Shown: positions 50,214-60,479, counted from the stretch's first letter. The stretch is DNA of 64,000 nt from Isosphaeraceae bacterium (GCA_021324445.1 JAJPJC010000267.1:1-64000); one strand, 5' to 3'. The notes: generated by a model not told the origin, from the letters alone. Numbers and translations: made by a program.

Positions 50214-51712
50214 ATGAGCCAACCACAGACCAACTGCCCCGATCCGGCCCGCCTGCGCGGGGTCCTGGATGGGTCGATCCCCGAGGCCGATCGCCCGACG
50301 ATCGAGGCACACCTGGAGATCTGCGCCTCGTGTCGCCGGCAGCTCGACCAGTGGACCGGGGATTCGACGGTCCCGGCGGGTGCACCCAGGACCGACGAGG
50401 CGTCTGGCACCGAGACGCGCCTGGTCCTGGGCGAACTGCTGGCACGACTCCAGGGCCAGCCGGGACCATTCGCGCGACAGGGGGGCGATGACCCGATGGA
50501 GACGCGGCCCCTGGATCGCCCTTCCGAACCATCGTCTGCCACGAGCACGTCGTCACCATCCACGCCGTCGACGAGGCCGCCGGCCACCCTTACCTCGTCA
50601 TGCAGCTTGTGGCCGGTCAGTCGCTTCAGCAGAAGCTCGATCGGCTCGGGCCGCTGGGTCTGGAGGAGACCCTCCGGGTCGGTATGCAGGTCGCCGCGGG
50701 CCTGGCGGCGGCGCATGCCCAGGGGCTGGTGCACCGCGATATCAAGCCGGCGAACATCCTGCTGGAATACTATTCCTACATGACACGGGCCAATTGCGAG
50801 CGCGCGCTGAGCTTGATCGATCCAGCGATCGCCGACTACAGCGAGGTGATCCGGCGCGACCGCAAGCGCGTCGAGTCGCAGGACGTTTGGATGCTCGCGA
50901 CCCGGGGCAGCGTGTAGGTGGCGCGCGGCGACGTCGATCGGGGGCTGGCGGACCTCGATGAGGCGATCCGTCTCAACCCGCGCAGCGACTGGAATCCCTA
51001 TAATGTTCGGGCCTTGGCCCATGCGCGCAAAGGGCGCTTTGACCAGGCGATCGCCGACTACGAGACCGCGCGGAGCCTCCCGGGCCTCGAGAAACTCGTG
51101 GTTGGCCACTGCCTCCTGGGCCGCGCGGATTGTCTGCTCCAGGCCGGTCGGGTGGCGCTGGCCGAGGCCGCCTACGAGGAATGCCTCAAGTTCGACCCGA
51201 CGCGTTCCTACGGGGTGCTGGTGAGCCGCGCCTGGTTCATCGACCGGCCGCGGGGCGATTACGACGCGGCCCTCAGCAGGCTGGATGAGGTCGCCAAGAA
51301 CGGGACGATCTATCAGTTTCTCTATAGCGGCCTGATCTACACGCGAATCGGACAGGCTGAGAAGGCGCTGGCCGATTTCAGCGAGACCCTGGATCGAGCC
51401 AGAGTTCGAGGAGACTGGTTCGCGGTCCCCGACTATCTCTGCCGCTGGCTGGCGCTGTTGATCGGCCGCGGCGAGGCCTACCTGCTCAAGGGGGATCTCG
51501 ACCGGGCCCTGGCCGAGTGCGACGAGGCCGTGCGGTTTGCCCCCTGGTCGGCCGAGGCCCATCGGCTCCGCGCCGAGGTCCACGCCAGGCGGGGGAAGGG
51601 CGACCTCGCCGCGGTCGACCGCCGCGCGGCCGAGCGGCTCACCCCCGACCCGATGCTCGCGCGACCCACGCCACGGTCCTCCACCGTGGGTCACCGACAT
51701 GAGGCGCCTTGA
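50214..51712 (+). pseudogene. Decayed Ser/Thr kinase-TPR gene
   Basis: Three consecutive pieces of one gene are in different states. (1) 50214-50500: a zinc-finger anti-sigma-like start, MSQPQTNCPDP and HLEICASCRRQ. (2) After a frameshift, at about 50530-50775: kinase parts EHVVTIHAVDEAAGHPYLVM and GLVHRDIKPANILLE, but the glycine loop and the region after NILLE are gone. (3) Directly joined, TPR-like sequence (SYMTRANCERALSLIDPAIADY), an in-frame TAG at 50915-50917, and continuing TPRs to 51712 (LADLDEAIRLNPRS, RGEAYLLKGDLDRALAECDEAV). So the kinase is inactive. The tail could still be made as a 264-residue TPR protein from GTG 50918. Confidence 0.8.
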
Positions 51713-52683
51713 TCGGTGGCGCGTTCCGCCGCGGCCAGCTTGGTCCCTTCGGCTTCAATCCTCCGCGCCAGCCGGTCGGCGATCACCTCGGCATTCTCGT
51801 CCGGCCCAACCGGGAACGGGCGGACCTCCTCCAGACCACGGAACCAGGTGGCCTGGCGCTTGGCGAACCGACGCGTGCGGGTCTGGATGCGGTCGATCGT
51901 CTGGTCCAGGGTCGCCTGGCCGGCCAGCATCGCGAGGACTTCGCGATAGCCGATCGCCTGCGCGGCGACCGGGCTCAGTGGTCGCGGGCCAGTCTGGAGG
52001 GCGCGGACCTCCTCGACCAGGCCCGCGTCCAAGAAGCCCCGCACGCGGCGGTTGATCCGGTCCGAGAGACACGCGCGCGGGGGCTCCAGCGCGTAGACCT
52101 GGACCCCGGCCGGTGCCGGTCGACCGTGCTGGGACTGAAGCACGCTCAACGGACGGCCGGTCAGCTCGATCACCTCGAGGGCGCGGACGATCCGCCGCCG
52201 GTCGTGGGGATGCAGCCGGGCCGCGGTCGCGGGGTCGAGGGCCGCCAGCCGCTGATGCAGCGCCGGATCGCCGTGGGTCTGGGCGTCCTGCTCCAGCCGG
52301 CGGCGCAGCTCGGGATCGGTCCCGGGGCCTTCGAACAGCCCGCGCAACAGCGCCTTGAGGTACAGCGCCGTGCCGCCGACAAACAACGCCGGGTGGCCGC
52401 GCCGCTCGATCGCCCCGACGGTGTCGCGCGCCCAACGGCGGTAATCGGCCACGCTGGCCGATTCCCACGGCTCGATGACGTCGATCAGGTGGTGCGGAAT
52501 CCCGCCGCGCTCCGCCATCCCCGGCTTCGCCGTGCCGATGTCCATCCCCTGGTAGATCGTCATGGAGTCCATCGCGACGATCTCGGCACCCAGGCGGCGC
52601 GCCAGAGCCACGCCGGCCGCCGTCTTGCCCGAAGCCGTCGGACCCGTCAGGTAGATGGCTCGCTGAAACCCGTTCCCTTCCAT
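51691..52683 (-). CDS. miaA: tRNA dimethylallyltransferase
   Basis: 330 residues. The enzyme transfers a dimethylallyl group to A37 of tRNAs reading U-starting codons. Motifs: P-loop LTGPTASGKT, DSMTIYQGMDIGTAKP, IPHHLIDV, VGGTALYLKALLRGLFEG, and RRIVRALEVIELTGRP. The C-terminal domain has GLVEEVRAL and TRRFAKRQATWFRGL. It converges on, and overlaps by 22 bases, the decayed kinase-TPR gene. Confidence 0.96.
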   Translation of the reverse strand: MEGNGFQRAIYLTGPTASGKTAAGVALARRLGAEIVAMDSMTIYQGMDIGTAKPGMAERGGIPHHLIDVIEPWESASVADYRRWARDTVGAIERRGHPALFVGGTALYLKALLRGLFEGPGTDPELRRRLEQDAQTHGDPALHQRLAALDPATAARLHPHDRRRIVRALEVIELTGRPLSVLQSQHGRPAPAGVQVYALEPPRACLSDRINRRVRGFLDAGLVEEVRALQTGPRPLSPVAAQAIGYREVLAMLAGQATLDQTIDRIQTRTRRFAKRQATWFRGLEEVRPFPVGPDENAEVIADRLARRIEAEGTKLAAAERATDQGASCR

Positions 52684-52724
52684 TGCCGTTCGCCGAGGGC
52701 AGCCGGGGGCGGCTGCCCCACCCT

Positions 52725-53864
52725 TCAGGCTCCCGCTTCGGCATTGGCGCGATTCAAGAGCGCCTTCATGTACGCGAAGCCGTACGCCGTTTGCGCGTAA
52801 TTGCCACCCACCATCCTCGGGCTGTGATCGAGGATCACGATGCCATCAAAATTGACATCCCGCAGTGCCTTCATGATTTTGTACATGTCGTAGTATCCAT
52901 TATCCATGAAGGTTTCCACGAAGTGGGGAAGCGGCGCACTGACATTGCGGAAGTGGATCTTCCAGATCTTGCGGGCCCCGAAATGGCGGATCATCTCCTC
53001 CGGGTCCTTGCCCGTGAGCTGGCGGCCGCCCTCGAGCCAGGTCCCGCAGCACAGACAGATCCCGACGTTCGGGCTATTGGCGATTTCCAGGGCCCGGGTG
53101 TAGCCGTCGAAGCTGCTGAAGATGCAGCGCGGCACCCCGGCGAGCATCGGCACCGGCGGGTCATCGGGATGAATCCCGATCCGGACACCCGCCTCTTCCG
53201 CGACCGGCGCCACTTGCTTGATAAAATACGTGTAATTCTCCCAGATCTCTTCCTTCGTGAAGACGCGGCCGTGCGAGAGCGGCTCCGTCCAGCTCTTGCC
53301 GCCCCAGACGCCCCTCTTCTTCGGGCTCGACAGGTCGAATTCTCGGGCGGGGGCTCCTCGGATGACCGCGCTGCCACTGCTCCAGATTCCGTTGCCCATA
53401 TGAGCGTACGTCGTGTAATGAATCCCCGCCTTGCCCAGGTTGCGCAGATACTGCTTGTATTCCTCGATCTTCTGGTCCCGTCCGGGAAGATTCAGCGTGA
53501 CCTCCGGCATGTTGTGGACATCGCTGTTGCCAATATTCCAGACGGTGATCCCCGCATCCGCATACCGCCGCTTGATCCGCGCGAAGTCCTCGGCGGTACG
53601 CCGGCCCGGTGTCGAGCCGACGCTCACGTACTCGGCGCCGATCTGTTTGAGAAAGAGCAGTTGGTCGTCGGTGGGATTGGCGGAAGATTGGGCGCAGAGC
53701 TTGATCCCAGGCGGAATCGGGGGAACCGCGGCCGCACCTGGCCGCGGCGCGCCCAGGAAGGCCACGGCGCCGCAGGTACCCGCGAGGGCCATCCGGCCGA
53801 ATTCTCGGCGATCGGGCTGGGGCCGCACCCCGCCGGTCTGGTTCGTCGCCTCAAGGGTGCTCAC
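52725..53864 (-). CDS. Mannonate dehydratase-like sugar isomerase-fold protein, Tat-exported
   Basis: 379 residues. The N-terminus has RREFGRMALAG, a twin-arginine signal, followed by an Ala/Pro stretch. The TIM-barrel body resembles UxuA-type mannonate dehydratases: VRIGIHPDDPPVPMLAG (metal His and Asp), CLCCGTWLEGG, IWKIHFRNVSAPLPHFVETF and GIVILDHSPRM. UxuA is usually cytoplasmic; planctomycete relatives with Tat signals are common and their role is unclear. It is a single gene, 41 bases downstream of the miaA start on the same strand, so it is transcribed ahead of miaA and perhaps with it. Confidence 0.82.
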   Translation of the reverse strand: MSTLEATNQTGGVRPQPDRREFGRMALAGTCGAVAFLGAPRPGAAAVPPIPPGIKLCAQSSANPTDDQLLFLKQIGAEYVSVGSTPGRRTAEDFARIKRRYADAGITVWNIGNSDVHNMPEVTLNLPGRDQKIEEYKQYLRNLGKAGIHYTTYAHMGNGIWSSGSAVIRGAPAREFDLSSPKKRGVWGGKSWTEPLSHGRVFTKEEIWENYTYFIKQVAPVAEEAGVRIGIHPDDPPVPMLAGVPRCIFSSFDGYTRALEIANSPNVGICLCCGTWLEGGRQLTGKDPEEMIRHFGARKIWKIHFRNVSAPLPHFVETFMDNGYYDMYKIMKALRDVNFDGIVILDHSPRMVGGNYAQTAYGFAYMKALLNRANAEAGA

Positions 53865-54448
53865 GGATTCACCCCCTTTTCTTGATCGTCTCGTTCGTTG
53901 CTCAGCCGGATCACTCCGCCAACCGCCGGTCAGGCCGAGGGCTCCATTATACAGCCACCAGCCCCGCCGAGCATCCTCTTCGCCGATAACCCGCTGGTGA
54001 CGCGTCTGGAACGACGATCACCGTGGACAACGAGCCGCACCGATAACCGAATCCTGTCGGCAGGGGTGACGGAAGGCCCGCTCGCGTCAGTATAATGGGG
54101 GTGTCGAGACTGGACCAACGCGCTGGAGGAAGAGTCTGGGCAAGCGGGGGCTCTGAGCCGGCGCCCACTATTCCTGGGTTGGGGAGTATCCGCGAGGCCG
54201 GACGCGGCGCGGTGCCGTTCGGGCCTGATTTTGGCGAGAACCGGGTCCGGGACCGGGATCGTTGACGCCTATTGGGAGTAGAGCGACTCTCGCAAGCCTG
54301 GAGGGGATGGGACCGCTGGTCTTCTTGGTTCGCGGCGCGGGCCTGGGAACGGCCGCCGCGATCCCCGCTCCACTCCGAGCTTGGACCGAAATCGATCGGC
54401 TCCCTTGGCCTCAGCCTGCCGGTACCCTCGCAACGAAAGCCGAAGCTG
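53865..54448. other. Gap of 584 bases upstream of the ECF sigma factor
   Basis: No convincing gene. The sigma factor frame is open from 54272, but the additional 59 residues look non-natural (Trp/Arg-rich), so I do not count them. A possible promoter stands at 54066-54096, which would give a long leader of about 345 bases. Confidence 0.5.
54066..54096 (+). promoter_or_regulatory. Possible promoter of the sigma-kinase operon
   Basis: TATAAT at 54091-54096 is a perfect -10 box in otherwise GC-rich DNA. GTGACG at 54066-54071, 19 bases upstream, is a weak -35. Confidence 0.4.
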
Positions 54449-55111
54449 ATGGCCGCCGGACCGATGGAGCTGTTGTCCCGGGCGCGTGCGGGTGAGTCTG
54501 CGGCGCTGGGGGAATTGTGCGCCCTGTATCGGAACTATCTCCGGATGGTGGTCCGCACGGGCCTGGGTCCCCGGCTGCGCGAGCGGGTGGAGCTCTCGGA
54601 CGTGGTGCAGGAGGCGCTGGTCGAGGTCGTGCGCCAGTTCCCGCAGTTTACCGGGCAGAATGAGGCGGCCCTGGTGGGATGGCTGCGCCGGCTGGTGGGC
54701 CAGAAGCTGGCCGACCTGGGCCGGTACCACAGCCGGGCCAAGCGCGCGGGAGAGGCGACCGCCTTGCCGCTGGACGCCGCCCCCGACGCCGGCGGGGGCC
54801 GGCCCAGCGAGGAGAGCGGCCGGCTGCTCGACATGCTGGCCTTGAGCCAGACCAGCCCCAGCCAGGCCGCCAGCAAGCGCGAGCAGTTCGTCCTGCTGGC
54901 CGACGCGTTCGCCGGGCTCCCCGAGGCGGAGGCCGACGTGTTGTGGCTGTACTTCGCCGAGAACCTGTCCTTTGAGGCGATCGGCCAGCGCCTGGGCCTG
55001 AGCCGGAAAACGGTCCGGGGCATCCACGCCCGCGGCTTGAAGCACCTGAAACGCTCGCTCGAAGGGCCGCCCGGCGGCTTGCTGAGGTATGATGATGGTT
55101 CCACGCACTGA
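54449..55111 (+). CDS. ECF-type RNA polymerase sigma factor
   Basis: 220 residues from ATG 54449; an ATG at 54464 is an alternative. Region 2 is seen as LLSRARAGESAALGELCALYRNYLR and VELSDVVQEALVEVVRQFPQF, and region 4 as FAGLPEAEADVLWLYFAENLSFEAIGQRLGLSRKTVRGIHARGLKHLKR, a helix-turn-helix for the -35 element. The layout fits the planctomycete ECF groups whose genes stand next to Ser/Thr kinases instead of anti-sigma factors. Indeed the kinase gene overlaps its last 23 bases. Activity is probably switched by phosphorylation rather than by release from an anti-sigma factor, by analogy with the ECF43-type systems. Confidence 0.9.
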   Translation: MAAGPMELLSRARAGESAALGELCALYRNYLRMVVRTGLGPRLRERVELSDVVQEALVEVVRQFPQFTGQNEAALVGWLRRLVGQKLADLGRYHSRAKRAGEATALPLDAAPDAGGGRPSEESGRLLDMLALSQTSPSQAASKREQFVLLADAFAGLPEAEADVLWLYFAENLSFEAIGQRLGLSRKTVRGIHARGLKHLKRSLEGPPGGLLRYDDGSTH

Positions 55112-58100
55112 TGACGCGCAGCCGGACGACGCCGCAAACCGAGTGGCGACCAGCGAGGACGACGACCGCCTGGGCGAGGTGATTGAGGAGTACCTGGCCC
55201 TGGTCGAGCAGAACCAGGCGCCGAGCCTCGAGGAGTTTGTCGCACGGTATCCCGACCTGGAGGAAGACCTGCGCGCCGCGATGGAGGGCCTGGAGTTGGT
55301 CCAGGGCCTGGTGGGGGCCGGCTCCGGGCCGGTCTCGGGTTCCTCCCGGGGCGGGGGTGCGGACCGTTGGCTGGAGTCCGGCCACCGGATCGCCGGCTAT
55401 CGGGTCGTGCGGGTGCTGGGCCGGGGCGGGATGGGGACGGTTTACGAAGCGGTGCATGTCGGGCTGGACCGGCCGGTGGCGCTGAAGGTGCTGGGGACGC
55501 ACGCGGCGCCCGATTCCTCGGCGCGGCGGCGGTTCCTCAACGAGGCACGGACGGCCGCCGGGCTGCACCACACCCACATCGTGCCGGTCTTCGACGTTGG
55601 CCAGGTCGGCGGGTTGTGCTATTACGCCATGCAGCGGATCGAGGGAAGCGGGCTGGACCGGGTCATTCGACACCTGCGCCGCACGCGGTCTCCCGGGGGG
55701 ATGGGTGGTCCGGCGGGCACGCCGTCCTCCGGGGATGGCTCGAGCCTTTCGTCGTTCAGCTCGCGGCTGGGCCGACTTTTCTACCGCGTCTCGTCGGGAT
55801 GGCTGGGGGTGCCGGCCCGGGCGATGCCCCCGGGCGCGCGCGGCGGCGACCTCCTCTGGCGGCGCTCGGATGCCGCGGAGGTGCCGGCGCGGACCGGCCT
55901 GGAGAGGATCGGCACCTTCCCGCCTGCGCTGGGCGATTCGACGGCCTCCTGGGGGAGTCATCGGGGAGGGAGCGAGGGGGAGACGCGGCGGCAGCCCAGC
56001 GGCGACCCCGCCGGCTCGGCGGGCGGTTCCGCCCTGGCGACCGGTCTGGCCGAGTCGGAAGCCCGCCGCCGCGACGATGAGCCGCCGCCATACGACCCCC
56101 CGCGCGGCTCGGCCTACTTCCGTTGGGTCGCGACCGTCGGCCTCCAGGCCGCCGACGCCCTGGGGCACGCCCATCATCAGGGCGTGATCCATCGGGACGT
56201 CAAGCCCTCCAACTTGCTGGTCGACGCCAAGGGGGCGATCTGGGTCACCGACTTCGGGCTGGCCCGCCGGCTGGCGGACCCGGGCCTGACCCACCATGAC
56301 AGCCTGCTGGGCACGCCCCGTTACATGAGTCCCGAACAGGCGCGGACCGGCTCGATCGACGGGCGGACCGACGTCTACAGCCTGGGCGCGACCCTCTATG
56401 AGCTGCTGACCTTGCGGCCGCCGTTCGACGGGCAGACGGCCGCCGAGCTGCTCGAGCAGATCGGCCAGGATGAGCCGGTGCCGCCGCGCAAGCTGGAGCC
56501 GAGAGTGCCCAGCGACCTGGAGACGATCGTGCTCAAGGCGCTGGCCAAGCGCCCGGCGGACCGTTATGCCAGTGCGGTTGAGCTGGCCGAGGACCTGGCG
56601 CGGTTCCTCAACGGCGAGCCGGTCAAAGCCCGGCGAATCAGCCCCATTGGACGGCTCTGGCGGGTCGCGCGGCGACATCGCACGATCAGCATCGTGACGG
56701 CCACGGCCGCCGCGATCGTGGTGGCGGTCATCTCGATCGCGTTCCTCCGGGTCCTGGCCGAGCGCAACGAGGCGGACCGCGCGCGCGGCGAGTCCGAAAA
56801 GGCCCGGCTGGCGACCGAGGAGGCCATGCGGGAAAAGAAAAAGGCGATGCGCAAGTTGCTGGGTCAGAACGCCGTGACGATCGGGGGCACGACGGCTGCC
56901 AACCGCCGGCGGGAGGTCCTGAACGTGATCCACGAGGCCGTCGCGCTGGAGCCGGTCGAGCCGGAGCTGCGCGCCCAGCTCCGCGACGTGGCCGTGCGGC
57001 TCCTGGTTCAGCGCGATGTGGAGTCCGGCCCGGAGCTGCACACCGGGCGCGCCCGCGGCCTGGTCTTCAGCCCGAGCAGCAACCGCTTGGCCGTGCTCTC
57101 GGAGGACGGCGAGGACCTGGCCCTGTGGGACATCGCCGCGCGGAAGCGGCAATGGCCGCTCTCGCTGCGGTTCGGATCCGGTCCCGCGGCCGCGATGGTG
57201 TCCCCGGTGGCTCCCGAGTCGAGCCTGGTCGACGCGGCCGGCGCCGGCCACTCGGCGATGAACCCCGGCCGCAGCGGGGCCGGCTCGACCTCGTCCGGGA
57301 CCCGGCTGGGACCCTTCCCGCGGCTGGCCCGGGCCGGTCATGGCCTGGCTGTCGTCTTGCCGGACGGCCGGGGGTTCTGCCTGGTCGATCCGCTCTCGGG
57401 CACCGCGCTGCGCTCGGTGAACCGACCGGCCGACCGCACCGTGCTGGGCCTGGTCGCCGACCCCGCCGGACGGCGGCTGATCACCATCGAGCGGATCCAC
57501 GAGGAGCCGATCGACCGCGCGATGGACGGCCCGCCGGATTGGGACCCGTCGGCTCCCAGCGATTACCAGGTGAATCTCTGGGACCTGGATCATCTCGACC
57601 GACCGATCGCCTTGAGCTGGACCTGGCCCCGCCCCGGGCCCCCGGGCCGCAACCGGTCGCTGGCCCCACCGAGCCCGGGCCGCCCGACCTGGCCGCTGGT
57701 ATCGATCAGCCCCGACGGGAAGGTCGTGGCCGTCGCCGCGCTGGGCAACCAGTTTATCCGGCTGTACTCGGCCGAGGACGGCAAAGACCTGCCGCGGCCG
57801 TCGCCGGCTTCGGTCGGCCCGCCGTCCGAGCCGCGCTCCGGGCGCCGCGCCGATGCCAATGGCCCGCGACCGGCGGGGACGATGACCGGCATCGAATTGA
57901 CCGCGGTGGCACTGGGGCCCAACGGCTTGCTGGCGGCGGCCGGCACCAGCACCGAGACAGCCCGGGGCAACACGGTGAAGCTCTGGGACCTGGACAATCT
58001 CCGGGCACCCCTGGCGAGCTTCCCGCCCGAGCAGCAGCACATGACCTTTCAGATGCGCTACAACCCGCAAGGAACGCTGCTGGCGCTGGTCGGGGTTGGC

Positions 58101-59507
58101 CCGATCGAGCTCTGGGACCCGGCCGCGCGCAGCCTGGTCACCGTCTTGCGGCCGTCGGATCGGCCGTCCGAGCTGGCCTTCTCGCCCGACGGCCGGACCC
58201 TCGCGGTCGGAGGGGCGTCGGCCTCGTCGTCGACCTGGACAGTGCTCGACTCCACGGCGCGGACGCAGCTCAGCGGCCTCGACGCGCCGATCTCGTCCCT
58301 GGTCTTCAGCGAGGATGGGATCTTGGCCGGCGGCGAGTGGAACGGCGATGTCTGGACGTGTCGTTCCGGCCGATGCCCCAATATCCACGCGGCGCAATGG
58401 GAGCCGTCCTCGGCTGCGGGCGAGGTGGCGGCGGGCCGGGCCGGACCCCGAGCGGTCGAGACGGCAGCCAGGGGGGCGGATCGTCCCGGCGTGGAGTCAA
58501 GGCAACCGGAATCCCCGCCCCCCGACGGCCCGCGGCGCGGCCCGGGCTGGGGGATGGGCCCCCTCGGGGGCAGGAGCCGAGAGCGCTGCCCGACCTCCCT
58601 GGCCTTCGACGATCACGGCCGGCTGGTCGCCCACGACCGGTTCGGCCTGCGCGTCTGGTCCCCGAACGGGATCGCCGAGCAGGCGCCGCCGCTGTGCGCG
58701 TACCCGATGCCAATCGTGCCGGTGACCTGGTGGAACACAACGCTGCTGGCACGGACGCGCGACGGCCGCTTGATGGCCCTGGTGCGGACACCGGACGGCC
58801 GCCGGCCCTCCGCCGTCTTCTTGTGGCACTCCCAGACGCCCGACCAGGTTCTGCCGGTCGCTCCCCCGCCGGGTGCACCCGGCCCAGCCGCAGCTCCGGC
58901 GAAGGCTGATCCGCGCGGCACTCCCACGCCCGCGACCGTCGCCGACGCCGAGGGCCTGCGCTTCCGCGAGGTCCAGATCGCGCCGAGGGGAGACCGCCTC
59001 TACCTGCTGGACTACAGCAACAAACTCCACGTGTGGGCCCTGGACACGACCTCCGAGGGCCACCAGGCCCGCGAGCTGCCGGTGACGGCGGGGCTCCCGG
59101 AGGAGATCACCAGCCTCGCCCTGCGGCCCGACGGCACCATCCTGGCCCTGGGGGACCGCACCGGGACCGTGTCGCTCCTGGACACGCGGCATCGCGACGT
59201 CGTGGGTCGGATCCGGTCCAGCGACGCCGAGGTCGATGGGTACGTGACCGCCCTGGCCTTCGCGCCCGACGGCCGCGACCTCGCCGTGGGCACCCAGCAG
59301 GGCCCGATCCTGGTCTGGCCGGCCACCAGGCTCGAGCCCAAGGAGCCTTGGCTCAGCCTCCCCGGCCACCGCGGCATGGTCTCCAGCCTGGCCTTCGACC
59401 CCCAGGGCCGCAGGCTGGCCAGCGCCGGGCGGAGCGACCCACTGGTCGAGGTCTGGGACCTCGAGCTGATCCAGCGCGAGCTGACCAAGCTGGGGCTGGC
59501 CGACTGA
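55089..59507 (+). CDS. Giant Ser/Thr protein kinase with WD40 propeller domains
   Basis: 1472 residues from ATG 55089, overlapping the sigma factor gene. A 95-residue acidic start (DDAANRVATSEDDDRLGEV; EFVARYPDLEEDLRAAMEG) leads into a Hanks-type kinase: glycine loop VLGRGGMGTVYEA near 110, Lys in VALKVLG, catalytic loop VIHRDVKPSNLL near 368, DFGLARR near 390, and GTPRYMSPEQ. About 140 residues of Gly/Ser/Arg-rich, low-complexity sequence are inserted before the catalytic loop. One transmembrane helix is near 536-556 (IVTATAAAIVVAVISIAFL), then a coiled coil, then WD40-like repeats (about 650-1465; VISPDGKVVAVAALG, AFSPDGRTLAVGG, AFAPDGRDLAVGT). The sensor propellers would lie outside. Confidence 0.93.
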   Translation: MMMVPRTDDAQPDDAANRVATSEDDDRLGEVIEEYLALVEQNQAPSLEEFVARYPDLEEDLRAAMEGLELVQGLVGAGSGPVSGSSRGGGADRWLESGHRIAGYRVVRVLGRGGMGTVYEAVHVGLDRPVALKVLGTHAAPDSSARRRFLNEARTAAGLHHTHIVPVFDVGQVGGLCYYAMQRIEGSGLDRVIRHLRRTRSPGGMGGPAGTPSSGDGSSLSSFSSRLGRLFYRVSSGWLGVPARAMPPGARGGDLLWRRSDAAEVPARTGLERIGTFPPALGDSTASWGSHRGGSEGETRRQPSGDPAGSAGGSALATGLAESEARRRDDEPPPYDPPRGSAYFRWVATVGLQAADALGHAHHQGVIHRDVKPSNLLVDAKGAIWVTDFGLARRLADPGLTHHDSLLGTPRYMSPEQARTGSIDGRTDVYSLGATLYELLTLRPPFDGQTAAELLEQIGQDEPVPPRKLEPRVPSDLETIVLKALAKRPADRYASAVELAEDLARFLNGEPVKARRISPIGRLWRVARRHRTISIVTATAAAIVVAVISIAFLRVLAERNEADRARGESEKARLATEEAMREKKKAMRKLLGQNAVTIGGTTAANRRREVLNVIHEAVALEPVEPELRAQLRDVAVRLLVQRDVESGPELHTGRARGLVFSPSSNRLAVLSEDGEDLALWDIAARKRQWPLSLRFGSGPAAAMVSPVAPESSLVDAAGAGHSAMNPGRSGAGSTSSGTRLGPFPRLARAGHGLAVVLPDGRGFCLVDPLSGTALRSVNRPADRTVLGLVADPAGRRLITIERIHEEPIDRAMDGPPDWDPSAPSDYQVNLWDLDHLDRPIALSWTWPRPGPPGRNRSLAPPSPGRPTWPLVSISPDGKVVAVAALGNQFIRLYSAEDGKDLPRPSPASVGPPSEPRSGRRADANGPRPAGTMTGIELTAVALGPNGLLAAAGTSTETARGNTVKLWDLDNLRAPLASFPPEQQHMTFQMRYNPQGTLLALVGVGPIELWDPAARSLVTVLRPSDRPSELAFSPDGRTLAVGGASASSSTWTVLDSTARTQLSGLDAPISSLVFSEDGILAGGEWNGDVWTCRSGRCPNIHAAQWEPSSAAGEVAAGRAGPRAVETAARGADRPGVESRQPESPPPDGPRRGPGWGMGPLGGRSRERCPTSLAFDDHGRLVAHDRFGLRVWSPNGIAEQAPPLCAYPMPIVPVTWWNTTLLARTRDGRLMALVRTPDGRRPSAVFLWHSQTPDQVLPVAPPPGAPGPAAAPAKADPRGTPTPATVADAEGLRFREVQIAPRGDRLYLLDYSNKLHVWALDTTSEGHQARELPVTAGLPEEITSLALRPDGTILALGDRTGTVSLLDTRHRDVVGRIRSSDAEVDGYVTALAFAPDGRDLAVGTQQGPILVWPATRLEPKEPWLSLPGHRGMVSSLAFDPQGRRLASAGRSDPLVEVWDLELIQRELTKLGLAD

Positions 59508-59558
59508 CGGGACGTCGCACCCGCTCAGCGCGGCCCGCGGCAGGGAGGGAGTGACACC

Positions 59559-60131
59559 ATGGGGCACGACCGCTTCTCGATCCGCGGCCTGATGGTCGTG
59601 ATCGTGCTGCTGGGCGTCGCCTGCGCGGCGCTGCGGACCCCGTCGCGGCTCTGGGCCAATGTCTGGTTCTCGGCGACCCTGGCCGCGCTGACGCTGGCCA
59701 TACCCGCGGCGGTCTACACCCGTGGCGGCCGGCGCGGCTTCTGGGTGGGCTTCGCGACCTGCGGATGGGTCTACTTCGTCCTGGCGATGGCACCCTGGTT
59801 CCAGTCGGAGGTCTCCTTCCAGCTCATCACGACGAGCTTTCTCGACATCCTGGCTCCGCACATCGTGCACAAAGAGTATCTCGTGCGGTCCTACCTCGGG
59901 GGCTTCCAGCCACCGAGCGCCCCGACGCCGCCGACGCCCTGGCAGGCGTGGAATCTCCCGGAGTTCCCCCAGGAGTCTCCCTGGCATCTTGGCTATGCGA
60001 CGCTGCACAGCCCGGGCTTGTACCTTCGGATCGGCCATGCGGCGTGCTGCCTCTTGATCGCCTGGCTCGGGGGTGAGATCATCCGCTCGCTGCACGTGCG
60101 AGGATCGGAACCGGGGGCGGCGGCGCGATGA
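59559..60131 (+). CDS. Membrane protein of unknown function
   Basis: 190 residues from ATG 59559 with GGGAGGGA upstream. Four likely membrane helices: MVVIVLLGVACAAL (10-24), VWFSATLAALTLAIPAAV (34-53), FWVGFATCGWVYFVLAMAPW (61-80) and IGHAACCLLIAWLGGEI (157-175). The first line, FSIRGLMVVIVLLGVACAAL, is common in small planctomycete membrane proteins of unknown role. It follows the kinase by 51 bases and likely belongs to the same transcript. A degenerate partial copy of its C-terminus lies downstream. Confidence 0.75.
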   Translation: MGHDRFSIRGLMVVIVLLGVACAALRTPSRLWANVWFSATLAALTLAIPAAVYTRGGRRGFWVGFATCGWVYFVLAMAPWFQSEVSFQLITTSFLDILAPHIVHKEYLVRSYLGGFQPPSAPTPPTPWQAWNLPEFPQESPWHLGYATLHSPGLYLRIGHAACCLLIAWLGGEIIRSLHVRGSEPGAAAR

Positions 60132-60479
60132 CCACACGACCGGCCCGCCGCGCGGGGGCCGAGAGGGTTCCCCGGTTATAGTCGATCGAGGGGGCGTGAG
60201 CGACTGCCCTCACCTCGCCGCGAACTCGGGCCAGGGACGTGGCCGGCGTGGAGCCCCGCGCATCGGATGCGGGCTTCGCTCCCTCTTCCATCCTCCCTCG
60301 ATCATTCCCGCGCGGCGAGCCATTCCACGACAACCCGCCGGAACAGCCGAACCGGGATGCCTCCGGCCGGTCAGGGTCCGCGCGCTGCCCCGCGCGGATT
60401 GCACCGCCGATCGGTGGCCCGCACGCTCGGCGGCCCACCCCGCCTCTGCGGCCGCGCACCACCTGGCCGCGCTGATCGT

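Noticed and set aside
54272-54448. N-terminal extension of the sigma factor
   Set aside because: The frame is open, but the 59 residues are Trp/Arg/Pro-rich with no similarity to sigma factors; start at 54449 preferred.
54648-58397. Minus-strand frame of 1249 residues
   Set aside because: It lies opposite the sigma and kinase genes, is extremely Arg/Gly/Pro-rich, and shows no domain. Long antisense frames are expected at this G+C content.
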